NCBI RefSeq assembly: GCF_963678635.1
Contig: NC_087068.1
Span: 56,638,467-56,702,466 of the forward strand
Direction: 5' to 3'
From: Symsagittifera roscoffensis
Taxonomy: Eukaryota > Xenacoelomorpha > Acoela > Convolutidae
DNA length: 64,000 bases
Both the position numbers and the translations under genes were made by a program. The notes under the pieces were generated by a model. That model saw only the letters and a program-made list of their open reading frames with translations, was not told the origin of the DNA and made no database searches. Positions within the stretch are counted from its first letter, which is position 1. Each line of letters begins with the position of its first letter. This document shows, piece after piece, positions 43,212 to 54,239 of the stretch.

Positions 43212-46200
43212 GTACGCAATGTTAGTAAGTTCAGTTTTTGCATTTTCGAATGAACGAATGAAAAATTTTTAGTGTTACGTGTTCGATGTTTACACTTGTG
43301 ATCAGCTGAGTGTGTTATTACGAACCTTCTTTTTTCTAACCTAACTCGCAAACAAAAGTGTTCATTAAAAGTGTAGTATCAATGTAGTATCGGAAATTGC
43401 ATAGCATCTGTTCTATATCTATACTATATCTGCTTAATTTGTGGCTAGTGTTTTGGTACTTATTAAGCTTCCGTGGCTGAGTGGTTAGTGTGTGAGTCTA
43501 TTAATCTCTAGGTCGCAGGTTTGAATTTCAGATGTTGCCGTTTTTTACTAATTCGAGGCTTATCTATCTATCTATCTATCTATACTATATTTCAATGCGA
43601 GTGACAGCTATCTCCCATGTTTAATCATAATATTTTTGCATGTTTAACGAAAGAGTTTTTTCATGTTTAAGCTATAGCATATATTGCATTGCTTAGGAAT
43701 ATTTTTCAATTAGTTTCCCGCAAGGTCATTATTAATTTTCAGTAATTTTTAACGAGGCAAAATTAAGTATGTCTGTATACCTGTTTTTTAATTAATTTGA
43801 TTATGTCTGTCTACCCGCCTCTTAATTTTTCAACTTTCAGCTTTCTATTACATATTCAAATGCGTGCTTCACTATCTCGCCTTGGTTAGGCTTTTTCAAC
43901 GTATTGTTTTTGCACTTTTAACAAAAGAATTTTTTCACGTTCAAACTATATCGTTTATTGTTATGGTTAAGGTTTTTTTTCAGTTTTCCAGTTTAAATTC
44001 AGTGTTTATTTCATCAAGTTTGAATTCAGTGTTTATTTTAACTAATAGTGGGATGTTGTCAGAGTTTTGCGATTCTGGCCTCCATATATGAATAAACAAA
44101 TCCTTTTAGCTTACGAGATAGGCAATTTTCGAGATTTTGAAATTCTCGCCCTGTACTTGGTTGCTGCTAGGGTACTCTCAGGTGTTGCGAATCTTGCCTC
44201 CAAATCTCACTTCTCAAATTCTTGTAGTTTTCGAGATATGACGTTTTAAAAAATTTTCAAAATTTAGATTTTAAAAAATTCTAAAACATTGAAGATCTCA
44301 TTCCTGTTTTTGGATATTGTGAGGGTACTCTCAGGGGTTGCGAATGTTGCCTCCAAGTATGACTGCTCAAAAACTCGCAGTTTTCCAGATATGACGTTTT
44401 TTGTGATTTTTTTCGAAACTTTTTCATGAAAATTTTTTTTTTTCAAAGTTTGAAATTCCTAACCTGTAGTTGGGGGCAGTCAGAGTAATCTCAGGGGTTG
44501 TAAAAAAAGTTTTCAATTTTTTTGAAAGCTCTGTGTGTGATGTATCGTATCGCCCTCTCTGTTAGTAGTATTTTCATAATTTGAAAGCACTTATGCGGAG
44601 GTGGAAAAGTTTTCAACTTTCATTCACGTTCAATGCCACCTAAGTAGCGTGATAGGATGTACGGTGCAGTACTGCAATTAATTATGGCACTGTGGTTCTT
44701 CGGTAGCGATGGTGCCCAGCAATAATATGATTGCTGCTTCAAATCGCACGTGCGCTGCAGTTTGCAAGGTGAGCTCTTGGAAGTAAGTCATAGCTTTTTG
44801 GGAGCTGGATATGTGCGCTCTTGTCAACTTGAATAACTCACCTCGTCACTAAAAAACCTCGTTACTTAAAAAGTCTTATTAATTAACCTCGGCTAGCTGA
44901 CTATAAAAAATTGATATGATTATATAGGATTCAAGATGCTGGAAATATTGCGGAGGTCTGGGTTGGAGGTGCGTCTGAAAAGTGCGGGGAACCCTAGTTT
45001 TGCCCCTGGAGTGACGGAGTTCCACGACATCATGGGGTCAGGAGTAGTGGGTGTCATTCGTTTCATTCCTCTGTCCGAAAATGTTTGTGCCATTGAAGGT
45101 TAAAACCTTTTTTTGGATTCTTTAACCCTTTTCAATTTTGTTAGATGTGTAATGACTCCATGTGTGTTTATACATTCTTAAATTGTTGTGTCCACTTAAT
45201 TGAAAATAAATTTAAAAAATTGGGTTTTTACCGCATTTACTTTTATTGTATAATCTTTTCATACGAACAAAATGTATGGGGTAATACATGGTTGGGTAAA
45301 ATCATAAGGGTTAAAAAAATATGACAGCGAAAATGTAAATCAGAGCAATTGATAACTCGATGTCAATATTAATTCATTGCTGATTTATAGGCTCTTTGTC
45401 TGGTATTAAGTCTGCTGCTACAAAAGATTTTGAACCAACTTTTAACGTCCAAATCCACGAATTTGGAGACCTATCGAATCCTGTCGAGTCTTGTGGCGAT
45501 GTGTTTAACATTGGCGAGTCATGTGTCGGAGTTTTGGGTTCTTTTTCGACTCCTACCGCATTTTACATCAGCCGAGTTTCACTAAATGTCAGCTCTGTGA
45601 TCGGAAGGCTAGCGATAGATTACAAAAATAAGCAGTTATAAAATCTAAAATTGACAGTATTGTGAACATTAATTTCGATTTTTTTACTAGCGTAAAAGAA
45701 GCATTTTTTGAGAGCTCAGCGCAGAGTTTGGGCTTGATGTTGCAGATGGTGATATTTCGAGAAGTTTGTTAATTTTTAGTTCTACCCTGCAGATTTCCTG
45801 ATTTCTTGACCTTTTTTTAGACCGAACAATTTGATTGTCTGAGCTTCCCTTAAACCATTAGCAATTTTTTTTGCGCTTGTTACGCCAATCATATTTTGAC
45901 AAAAAATGGTTGTCGTAGAACAGTACCAAAAGGGGTATCTTTGGAACAATTTACTATTTGGCAACCAGAACTGAACAAGTGGCTGTCGACCAATCCTCCT
46001 CCCCCCCCCCCCCCCCCCCCCGTTAGCACACTACTGATCGTTTCGAACGACAGATGATTGTCCGAAATTATTGGTATCTTTTTTGCGCCCTCCGTGAGAC
46101 ACTTTTTGTACATAGCTACACTTTTCTGTAATCTATCGCCTCCAGATCCTGTGTGATCAAAATGACGTCACCAGATGGAGCTGCAGAAAAGAGTTTAGCA

Positions 46201-46308
46201 GTTGGGATTGTGGCCAGAAGTTCTGGAGTGTCTGAAAATCCCAAGATGTTTTGCACTTGTGATGGCGTCAGTATTTTCGACGAGCGGAAAATAACAGACG
46301 CCTATTGA
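43001..46308 (+). CDS. CCS: Copper chaperone for superoxide dismutase (CCS), four exons
   Basis: Exons 43001-43211, 44928-45098, 45391-45634 and 46146-46308 join in frame to 262 aa (human CCS is 274 aa). CCS delivers copper to and oxidises SOD1 in the cytosol and mitochondrial intermembrane space. Domain 1 is Atx1-like with the Cu site MTCEKC (residues about 20-25). Domain 2 is SOD-like (SGVVGVIRFIPLSE, NVQIHEFGDLSN, IVARSSGVSENPK). Domain 3 carries CTC (CxC) before DGVSIF, the transfer/oxidation motif. Domain 2 is aberrant: one of the two His of the copper strand is Gln, and the zinc loop is shortened, with its His ligands absent. The third donor (CA|GTTATA) is weak but the phases agree. The ATG at 43001 aligns with family starts. 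Confidence 0.9.
43467..43539 (+). repeat. tRNA-like relic (SINE head or tRNA pseudogene)
   Basis: TGGCTGAGTGGTTAGTG is a good pol III box A, and GGTTTGAATTTC a box B-like element 38 bases later. Acceptor ends do not pair well, so a functional tRNA is unlikely. Confidence 0.4.
43560..43583 (+). repeat. TCTA microsatellite
   Basis: About five to six perfect TCTA/ATCT units. Confidence 0.85.
44040..44515 (+). repeat. Degenerate tandem repeat, period about 115-160 bp
   Basis: Landmarks near GGTACTCTCAGGTGTTGCGA followed by TCTTGCCTCCAA recur at about 44058 (diverged), 44171, 44324 and 44484, each followed by a version of CTCAAA...TCGAGATATGACGTTTT. Confidence 0.6.
44928..45098 (+). CDS. CCS: CCS exon 2
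   Basis: Acceptor TATATAG|GATTC, donor G|GTTAAA, phases 1/1. Encodes the end of the Atx1-like domain and the first SOD-like strands (IMGSGVVGVIRFIPLSENVC). Confidence 0.85.
45391..45634 (+). CDS. CCS: CCS exon 3 (SOD-like core)
   Basis: Acceptor TTTATAG|GCTC. Encodes VQIHEFGDLSNPVESCGDVF and a shortened loop. Ends at a weak donor GTTATA, phase 2. Confidence 0.75.
45992..46021 (+). repeat. Poly-C tract
   Basis: 21 consecutive C (46001-46021) after CCTCCT, in CCS intron 3. Such tracts are prone to sequencing error and can form i-motif or G-quadruplex structures. Confidence 0.85.
46146..46308 (+). CDS. CCS: CCS exon 4 (C-terminal CxC)
   Basis: Acceptor GCCTCCAG|ATCC. Encodes LAVGIVARSSGVSENPK and FCTCDGVSIFDERK, then TGA. 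Confidence 0.85.
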
Positions 46309-46801
46309 TCGAATCGAGATTATTTTTACTCTAGATTCCACAAAAAGTCATGCAAGGAAATTTAACCAAGTAGAGATTAAAAAAATAGAGATTAATATTT
46401 CCTTGTCCTGAGCTGCACTTTAAATGAGCGAGACTTGAAATTTTGAGGCTAATTTTTTGGTAGAAGGACGTAATGTTTAAAAACGTTTAACAAATCAACG
46501 TCCTTAATACTGTTCAATACTGACTGATGTTTGTTCCAATTTTTTTGTGTTGAATTTCTGTATACTGAATTTTAACTGGGTTACATAAATGTCGAGCATT
46601 CGGGTGACGTAATTTTAGGCCATTCAGAGCTTTCATGGATGATTTCCCCCTTGAAATTTTGAATATATGTGGCTTAAAAATCTACAGCTTTCTTTGATAT
46701 GGATCTCAAGTTAATTAAAATAGATTAACTAAAAATGCGGACATAGTTTGCGGGTAAAGTGTTAACTTCACATTTGATTTCAGATTTTGTGCGTGCTTGT
46801 C
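46309..46801 (+). other. CCS-GLRX3 intergenic region
   Basis: 493 bp, AT-rich, no ORF. TTGATTTCAG ends at 46783, 19 bases before the GLRX3 ATG, and could be an acceptor for a 5' UTR exon or a spliced leader. Confidence 0.5.
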
Positions 46802-47270
46802 ATGACTAAACTTCAGCAGCTAGAAGACGTACCAGCCGTTCAAAAATTCATCACTGACAAAGACCTTTGCTGTCTGCACATTTTCGCAGAATGGGCTCCA
46901 GAATGCGCAGAACTAACGAATGTTCTAGAACTTTTAACGACCGAATTTATTGATGTCAGTTTTGCATCCGCGAATGCGGAAAACATTGAAACTTTTTGCG
47001 TGTCTAAAAATGTCAGTTCTGTGCCAACTGTTTTGTTTTACAAATTTGGAGACCTTTTTGGCCGGGTGGAAGGATTTAATGTTCCAGATGTGAAAGATCA
47101 GTGTAAGAGGCTCTCAAACTTCGCTGGCTTGAGGCCGATCAAACCTGTCGGTGATTCTGTGAATGGTAACGCGTGTGGGGATAAAACAGGCGGAATATCC
47201 ACTGAGGAAGCTTTTAATGACTATTTGGGAAAACTTGTCAACAGAGCGCCAATGATGGTGTTTATGAAAG
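46802..47270 (+). CDS. GLRX3: GLRX3 exon 1 (thioredoxin-like domain)
   Basis: Encodes residues 1-156 up to [11 protein letters not shown]; the final Gly codon is split. Donor G|GTTGGT, phase 1. Confidence 0.92.
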
Positions 47271-50200
47271 GTTGGTACAATTCACACAGTGTGAAGATAT
47301 AATGAAAAGGCAACTTTAGCTATTAACACTTGCGAGAGCAAATGTCGTCTGATCTGGAACTTGAGTTTTTTGTCAACTAACAGAGTGAAGACACTTATTG
47401 AGGAATTTTGGATTTTCAAAAGAAAAGTTTACGGTCAAATTTGATTTTTTCAAGTTCATTTCAAAATGATTTGATGAAAGGATGGCAAATTTTGTTCTCT
47501 AATAACTAAAATGCAAATGGCACAAAAAATACGTTTTGGGTTTTTTGAATTTGAAATTTCTGAATTAGGAAACTTTAACCTGATGCATCTTTTTTTTCGA
47601 AATAAAGTATTTTTGATAGAAAATAGTCTATATATTTTGTTTTTGAAATCCTTGAACTCATTGAGTCTTTTCCATTTTTCTGTTGGCTATTCTTTTTATA
47701 GTTAACAAGTTGTAAGCTCGGATCTTGTGGTCGCCTATTTTCCCCCTTCACTATCCAAATCATTACAAACTCTGCGCCTCTGGTGCAAAAGTAACGTCTC
47801 TGCTTGGGACGACAAAAGTTCGTGATTCGACATCGGGTAGGACCTGTGTTTTTCTGCAAACTGCAATTAATTTGGCTTCAATTGTTTGGTTTTTGGGTTG
47901 TATTTTCATTGTTTATCATTATCGGTCGTATTACCTCGGCTAAATTTTTTTAAAGTACGCAATGCTTTCACTAATATTTGTGACCCTTTCGTTGGTTTGT
48001 TTTTATTTATGAGATTAACTTTGTTTCAAGATTTTTTCGCGATTGTTTTGATCTACGCTTTTTGTGGGGATAGTTTTCCATTTTTTTTTCACAAATAGTT
48101 GATGTGACTGGGTCAGAGAAAAGGTTTTTTGCTCTTGAGTCTGGCTGGAGAATAGGTCGTTCCTCTTGAATCTGGCTTATTGTTTTTTTTTCTTGATGAA
48201 CATAGGCATATGTTTTTATATCGCAAGTGGTTGAGCTTTGCATCAGTGTGTAGCTAATATTTCGAAAACAATTTCGAAAACAATATTAGAGTCTATATCA
48301 AATGTTCATCTGTAAGCTACAGATTATCTGTTCCTAAATTATTTTTGTTTCGACCAGGAAATGATTATTTTTCAAGAAATTATTTTTCAAATCTATGTTT
48401 TTTCAGTAAGATCATTTTAATTTAGATATTATACTACTTTAACTAATGAGACTCGGATATAATAGACAACGGGACCGTCATGTACTCTAACGTCTGCCCT
48501 TATTGAATTATTAAAACTTTATAAAAATCAGAAAAGATTATGTAGTCTAACGAAATTAAGTTCTCAAGATTTTCGAGTATTTGCTTGATGCAAATTGTGG
48601 TACCACAAAAAAAGCCTGGTTGAAAAGAGTCATAGATCAATTTTAATCTATTCAAAATTTTCAATCCTGTATTTCTTGACCTTGGTATGACTTATGTCAT
48701 ATTGACATTGGTATGACTAAGAATTGTTGTCATCAATTGAACTACGACTACTGAAAGTAAATTTTGTTGATGTCAAAGATGTTTAGAGTCATACCAATCT
48801 CAAGAAATATTGAATCGAAATTTTAACTTTTGTTGCTTTTTTGGCGTCAATCAAGCAAGTCATTGAAAGCATTTGTAAAGAAACTAAACGATTAAGAGTT
48901 GATGAACGTAGTTCAGACTCTTATATAGGTCGCGATATTTTTTTTCTGTTTTTTTTTTCAGGAAAATTTTACGTTTTTTTTTCAGGAAAAGTTAACGCTT
49001 TGTGCTTTGTTTATTTAATTTTACGCGGTTTGACTCACGATTTTTTTAAAATTCAATTCATTTGCGTTCTTAAAACGAAAACAAGCTACAATATCGAACA
49101 GCAAAAGGTTAAAAGTCTCAAGAAACGTGATAATCTAATTTTGAAAGTGGAATTTAAATTTCAGATTTTCAACCGAAATGAAAGTTTCACTTATTGATCC
49201 AGCTTTCTCAAGTTGGGTTATTTTAATCAAAAATGTGCCAAAAATAAATTGTTCCGGAAAATCAACGAGATAAAAATAAATACTTTTAAAAAATACTTTT
49301 TACAATAAATCGAAAAAAAAATGATACAGAAAATCAAAAAATACTTTTATAAATAAATCAAAAAAAAATGATGCAGAAAATCCATCGAGAAAAATAGGAA
49401 ACATTTTTTGTCGGAACTCTGTGCTACTTGGACAGCAATCAGCTGTTCTTGTGTTTTACTAAGTTTTCTGCTATTCTCAAGGAAACAGTTCTCCTTCACT
49501 TTGCATTTAGGTTCTCCTTCTGAACCCAAGTGTGGCTTCAGTCGACAAACAATAGAACTGCTCTCCAATTACAAGAATGTCAAGTTCGATCACTATGACA
49601 TCCTGCAGAATGAGAAGGTGCGACAGGGTCTGAAGATTTATTCCAACTGGCAGACATACCCACAAGTGTATGTTAATGGAGAGCTGATTGGAGGTATCGA
49701 TATTTTGAAGGTAAATAAGATTTTGTTGGACTTTTTCCCAGCTGTTGTGATGGGAGCGAAATTTTAGAACATATTTGTATGGTGTAAACTAGTTCTATTA
49801 ATGGATTAATGTTCAGTTACTGGCTTCATCTAGCTGTGTTTTGCAAAGATCAAGGACACCATGGCCTTGACTCAACATCGAAATGGCCATGTCGTGGCAG
49901 TTTTTGAATTCTATTTGAATTTTTTCACCGAACTATAATTTATGGCAAGCAAACATTAAACTAGGTAAATTTAAAATATAAAATAAATTGTAAGTTAGGG
50001 TAAAACAGAATTTGGAAAATTTTGTCTCGGGCAGAAATGTCTTCTGTAGAATTTTAACCAAGCAGAGACTTTGCCTTGGACTCAAATGTCAGGAACACAC
50101 AGATGTTTTTAATGCGCAGATTAGTGTCCCTAAGGTATGACTTAGAAAATAAACCATCTTAGTTGAAAAAAGCTAGATTTTACAATTTGAAATGCTTCCA

Positions 50201-50674
50201 TTTCATAGACCAACAGTTTAGAAAATCGACTAAACTCTCCTTTGAGGTAATTTATCTGTCAATTTATAGTTGTAATTTTTGAGTGCTGAAATTACTAGTT
50301 GTGTTGTAACTTAGGAGCTGCATGAATCGGGCGAGCTTGCTGACTCTCTTCCCAAATCAGAATCCACCGAGGACCGAATCAAAAAACTGTTAGCTGACAA
50401 CCAAATTCTTCTATTCATGAAAGGAAATACACAGGAGCCCAGATGTAAATTTAGTCGAGCTCTGATGGAAATTTTTAAAGAGCTTCCATCTGAAATAAAA
50501 TACAACAGCTTCGATATTTTACAAGATGAAGATATAAGACAGGGGCTGAAAGAGTTCTCAAACTGGCCAACTTATCCTCAGCTGTACGTCAAAGGCGAAC
50601 TAATCGGAGGACTTGATATTATTAAAGAAATGCACGCTAGTGGCGAGCTGGTTTCAGCCATGACTTTAAGCTGA
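46802..50674 (+). CDS. GLRX3: Glutaredoxin-3 (PICOT), three exons
   Basis: Exons 46802-47270, 49511-49710 and 50315-50674 join in frame to 342 aa (human 335 aa). GLRX3 handles [2Fe-2S] clusters in the cytosol with BolA2 and supports Fe-S protein assembly. Domain order is complete: a thioredoxin-like domain (residues about 5-105, WAPECAEL in place of the WCGPC site), a first monothiol Grx with CGFS ([31 protein letters not shown]), and a second Grx with CKFS ([31 protein letters not shown]). The ATG gives a normal start ([17 protein letters not shown]). The Gly-to-Lys change in the second CGFS site is unusual. Confidence 0.95.
48656..48825. repeat. Imperfect inverted-repeat (MITE-like) element
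   Basis: Left arm TATTTCTTGACCTTGGTATG and right arm CATACCAATCTCAAGAAATA pair with few mismatches, and the match extends outward into TTTCAAT/ATTGAAtcgAAA. The total is about 170 bp without coding capacity. Confidence 0.55.
48895..49275 (+). repeat. Dispersed repeat family A, copy 5
   Basis: In GLRX3 intron 1. It is one of the fullest copies: GATGAACGTAGTTCAGACTC, TTTTCAGGAAAA, ACGCGGTTTGACTCACGATT, ATATCGAACAGC, TTGAAAGTGGAATTTAAATT and TTGATCCAGCTTTCTCAAGT. Confidence 0.65.
49290..49385 (+). repeat. Two-copy AT-rich tandem repeat
   Basis: The unit AAAAATACTTTT...AAATC followed by AAAAAAAAATGAT.CAGAA and AATC occurs twice, about 45 bp apart. Confidence 0.6.
49511..49710 (+). CDS. GLRX3: GLRX3 exon 2 (first Grx domain, CGFS)
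   Basis: Acceptor TGCATTTAG|GTTC. Encodes [20 protein letters not shown] through IGGIDILK. Donor AAG|GTAAAT, phase 0. Confidence 0.93.
50315..50674 (+). CDS. GLRX3: GLRX3 exon 3 (second Grx domain, CKFS)
   Basis: Acceptor GTAACTTAG|GAGC. Encodes the linker and second Grx domain to VSAMTLS, then TGA. Confidence 0.93.
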   Translation, partial: ELHESGELADSLPKSESTEDRIKKLLADNQILLFMKGNTQEPRCKFSRALMEIFKELPSEIKYNSFDILQDEDIRQGLKEFSNWPTYPQLYVKGELIGGLDIIKEMHASGELVSAMTLS

Positions 50675-50888
50675 AGTTCAATTTCCGTCTCGAAAAATAT
50701 TTATTAGACCTGAAATTATGGAGAAATATTGACAGTTAATGAACTGTCGCTACTCGTAAAATTGCTTTACTCGTGAAGAATAACGAAACTTGAAGTTTAA
50801 ATGGAGTTCTTTGTACTGATTATGTAATCTGATTTTTTTTTGAAACCAAGATATAAATTTAGATCTAATTTACTGAACAAGTTTTGAT

Positions 50889-51311
50889 TTACGTGAAAGT
50901 ATTTGTGCGTTGAATGTAGATATTATGAGTGTCTTTGCGAACTTCGATAAAGTCGCGAAGTATTTCATGACTTGTTTTTTCACCTCTTTCTAGACTTTCG
51001 ACCAGTCGATTGAACCCTCTCTTAGAAGCATCCAAGTCAGGTGTGCAAGGCGGAGGCCTGATTTTTTCAATTGTAGTCATTGACCGGAGCTGTCTAGACT
51101 CTCTCGTGGTGCGCTGATTGGTAGATAGAATGGCAGGCTGTGATTGGCTGAAATTCTTTCGATTGGCAGCTTGAGTGTTGTCGTTTTGGATCATAGGTTT
51201 GCATATGATGAACATGTTGTGCTTAGGAGCAGGATGGTAATGTTTAGATCTCAAAGGTAAACCGCATGTTTCTGGTCTGTTTTTAATAAAGTTCTGATGT
51301 CGTAGATTCAT
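50889..51311 (-). CDS. Hypothetical 140-aa protein, unrecognised
   Basis: ATG-started ORF convergent with GLRX3. The C-terminal half (IRPPPCTPDLDASKRGFNRL, HEILRDFIEVRKDTHNIYI) looks like a charged helical protein, and its codon use is less AT-biased than the surrounding non-coding DNA. No family is recognised, and no upstream splice acceptor or promoter is evident. It could be a small single-exon gene or the last exon of a longer minus-strand gene. Confidence 0.45.
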   Translation of the reverse strand: MNLRHQNFIKNRPETCGLPLRSKHYHPAPKHNMFIICKPMIQNDNTQAANRKNFSQSQPAILSTNQRTTRESRQLRSMTTIEKIRPPPCTPDLDASKRGFNRLVESLERGEKTSHEILRDFIEVRKDTHNIYIQRTNTFT

Positions 51312-52149
51312 ATTACTGAGTTTAGAAAGCGAAGTGCATTGTAGGTGTCCTTGTGATAGGTCAAATGGCTTCCGATTTGAATTGGGGGCACTTTTGGGGT
51401 TTGGAGTAGTTTGGAAATTGAACTGGCTACTTTCACGGCTGATCTAAACAGGACAGTTCAAAGCCCAGAAATTGATAAATTTGGCTATTGCATCGTGCTC
51501 ACATGTAGCTCCAAATTAGTTTTTAAAGGTGTTCTTAGTTCGAATCCATCGTTTTGCATATTTTTCAAGGATACTTTGATGGATATTGTTGTTTCGTATG
51601 TTCATAGGCTTTGTTTATATCTTAATACAGTTTGCATGAAAATTGTGGTAAAATAAAAATTTCGATCAACGCCTCCCAATAAAACTTTAAGTTTGAATTT
51701 GCAGTTTGAACGTTTTTAGGCATGACTGTCAGTGGCCTTAAAGATGCAAAATCAATTTGAAAGCAATTTTAACCAACACCTTGAAAATGTAGCGTCATTT
51801 ACATGAGGTCAATTTGCTCTCCAAATAACCGGCTTCCTATTGGATGACATTTCTTGAATGTCTCTCCTTAATTAACTGAACTATTGTTTTGTTATTCAAG
51901 TTGAATATCATCATTCTTTATATCCGACATCTCTAACATATCATTTTCATAAACGTTTTGTAACCTGTGAAAATTCTGACGCCGATTTTAAAACCTCTTT
52001 TTGATTTTGATATTTAGGAATCGTATTCTGATCTTTTTTGAAACTGCTAAAAAGCCACTCGGATTTTAGCAGGATTTTATTACATTTTTTCCAAAATTTG
52101 TTTTAATGTTGTTTATTGTTTACTTACTGCGTTGACGGTGTTATATTGT

Positions 52150-52350
52150 TGTTGATGATAACGGGTGTCCTTTCCTTTCTTTTTGCTCCCCCTGCTGCCG
52201 AAACTGGATTGTCGGGTGCCTGGACGTACTGCACGGGGTTTAATGGCACACCCTTCCCTGGCGATGTCCTTGTCGGCCGCCCATTTGGGGATCCCTTTGA
52301 TTATGGATCCCTTCTCACAGCTCCCGTCAATCACTACTTTGGTGAAGGTC
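52150..52350. other. GC-rich patch with open frames on both strands
   Basis: A roughly 200-bp island of much higher GC than its surroundings. Both strands stay open (minus 52113-52361, plus 52116-52457). The minus product (GSIIKGIPKWAADKDIAREG, RAVRPGTRQSSFGSRG) is the more protein-like. It could be an exon of an unseen gene or a fragment of a mobile element. Confidence 0.35.
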
Positions 52351-53689
52351 AATTGCTCCATTCAAATACCAATGAATGTTTTGGGTCGGTTGATAAGCTA
52401 TTTTGGAAGTTTTTGCAGCGAAAAGTGAAAAGTCGTTTGGTTTTTATAGACCGCTGATCATGTATTTAAGGGACTATTGCATCACTTGGGAACTTATCAA
52501 GCAATCTTTCCGGGTTTTGTGTGTTTAAAAAAGGAATTAAGAAATAGCATCAAAGGTTTGAAATTGGAAAGAAGCTTTTTTTGCGGGTTTGTAGATTTGG
52601 TCTAAACCATAAAGGAATATGTAGTTTGAAATGGCATGAAGACAGCCGTGAAAATACATACCAATGATTGGATTATCAGATCAAAAAATATTGATGGGAC
52701 TTACTGAATGGAATTTAAGAAGAACAAACACGGGTATTCGCCAAGTGTGAAATCAATCCAATTGATATCTTCATATGCTGGTTTTATTCCGAATACTCGA
52801 ATAAATTTAACCAGACATTTCAGTACTGGTAGTAGTAGTAGAGATAAATAAATTACTAAATGACTGGTGAATTTTGGAAAAATAATTTTTACTCGGCCTG
52901 GCCTTTTTCGGTTTAAGGTCTAATCTCTTGCGTCACCTGTTTCGCATTAGTAGTTTTATGGTTTTTTGATTCATTTCATAAAGCAAAATATAAATGCCTC
53001 CATCATATTTTGATCTCTCCCGGCGCAATTCATAAATAACCCTTGTTGTTTTTTGTCCCGTTTTTTATTTGATTCGTTGCGGTTGTTTTTTTTTTTTTTA
53101 GTCCGGCGTTTTTATGACGGGATAATCAGGGAGTGTGAATGTAGGACATTGCTCAAAGGCACTTCTTTGAAGGGTCATTTGAATCTAGATTGACTTTTAA
53201 TGACCGCATTGAGATTACTCTCTAATCACCGTATTTTGAAGACGTGAACGCTTGTGGCGGTCATCACTTAGGATAATAATAAAAATTGGCGTTTCTGCGT
53301 TTCGCAGAGGATCTATAAAGGGCCTTGCAACCTGTCTAAGCATAGTCAATTTCTCATATTTCCCCACGTTCCAGACTGCGTATTATTTTTTTGAGCGATG
53401 CTCTTTGTTGTCAACTCAAAGCCGTTTTTTTCGCGTCTAGAACGTTCACGTGGTAACACTATTACAGCCGTAATCGGTCAGGTTATGGTAGACCTGAAGC
53501 TAGAGGTCAAGTGAGAGCTCGTCCTCACACACTATCATTGCCATGGCAGGGGATCGATTACAAGATCTGACGATCATGAAGTGAACGCCTTGCAACTATG
53601 CTAATTACCAATTTTTCAGCGACTAACACTAGACGAAAAACTTAAATGAAAGTTGGATTACCCTCACAAGTTTAGTTTCGAAAAACTAA

Positions 53690-54238
53690 TTTCTATAGCA
53701 CGCATTTCGAGCAGCTTTTCTAAACCAGTTACTTCAATCTAACCAAAAGAGTAACGGCTCATTTTTGCTGGCTCATTTTTATGTTACTAATCGTCGGCTC
53801 AAGTTTCATCGGCTAAGTTTCCGCATAATTTTTTGTCAAACTTGTTTGAGCTCCAGTTTATCTATCAATTGTTTTCTATTGCACGCATTTCGCGCGTTTC
53901 TAAACCCGTTACTTGAATGTAACCGAAAGGAAAACGGCTCATTTTTACGGGCTATTTTTATGTTACTAATCGTCGGTTTAAGTTTCATCGGCTAAGTTTC
54001 CGCATAATTTTTTTGTCAATCTTCTTTGAACTCCAGTTTTCTCTATCAAATGTTTTCTATAGCACGTGTTGCAAGCACGTATTTCGGGCGTTTCTAAACC
54101 CGTTAATTGAGTGTAACCAAAAGGGTAAGGGCTCATTTTTATGTGACTAATCGTGGTTTTAAGTTTCATCGGCTAAGTTTCCGCATAATTTTTTGTCAAT
54201 ATTGTTTGAGCTCCAGTTGTCTCTATCAAATGTTTTCC
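53690..54238 (+). repeat. Tandem repeat, about 180-bp unit, about three copies
   Basis: The landmark ATGTTACTAATCGTCGGCTC recurs at 53781, 53960 and 54141 (diverged), followed each time by AAGTTTCATCGGCTAAGTTT and CCGCATAATTTTTTGTCAA. The units share a TCTATAGCACG and AACCCGTTA.TTGA.TGTAAC part. Confidence 0.8.
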
Positions 54239-54239
54239 C

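Larger units (their letters stand above)
43212..44927 (+). other. CCS intron 1
   Basis: Contains a tRNA-like relic (43467-43539), a TCTA microsatellite (43560-43583), and a degenerate tandem repeat (44040-44515). No exon seen. Confidence 0.6.
47271..49510 (+). other. GLRX3 intron 1
   Basis: Contains an imperfect inverted repeat (48656-48825), repeat family A copy 5, and an AT-rich tandem duplication (about 49290-49385). No exon seen. Confidence 0.6.

Noticed and set aside
43467-43539. Functional tRNA gene
   Set aside because: Good box A but poor acceptor pairing and imperfect T-arm.
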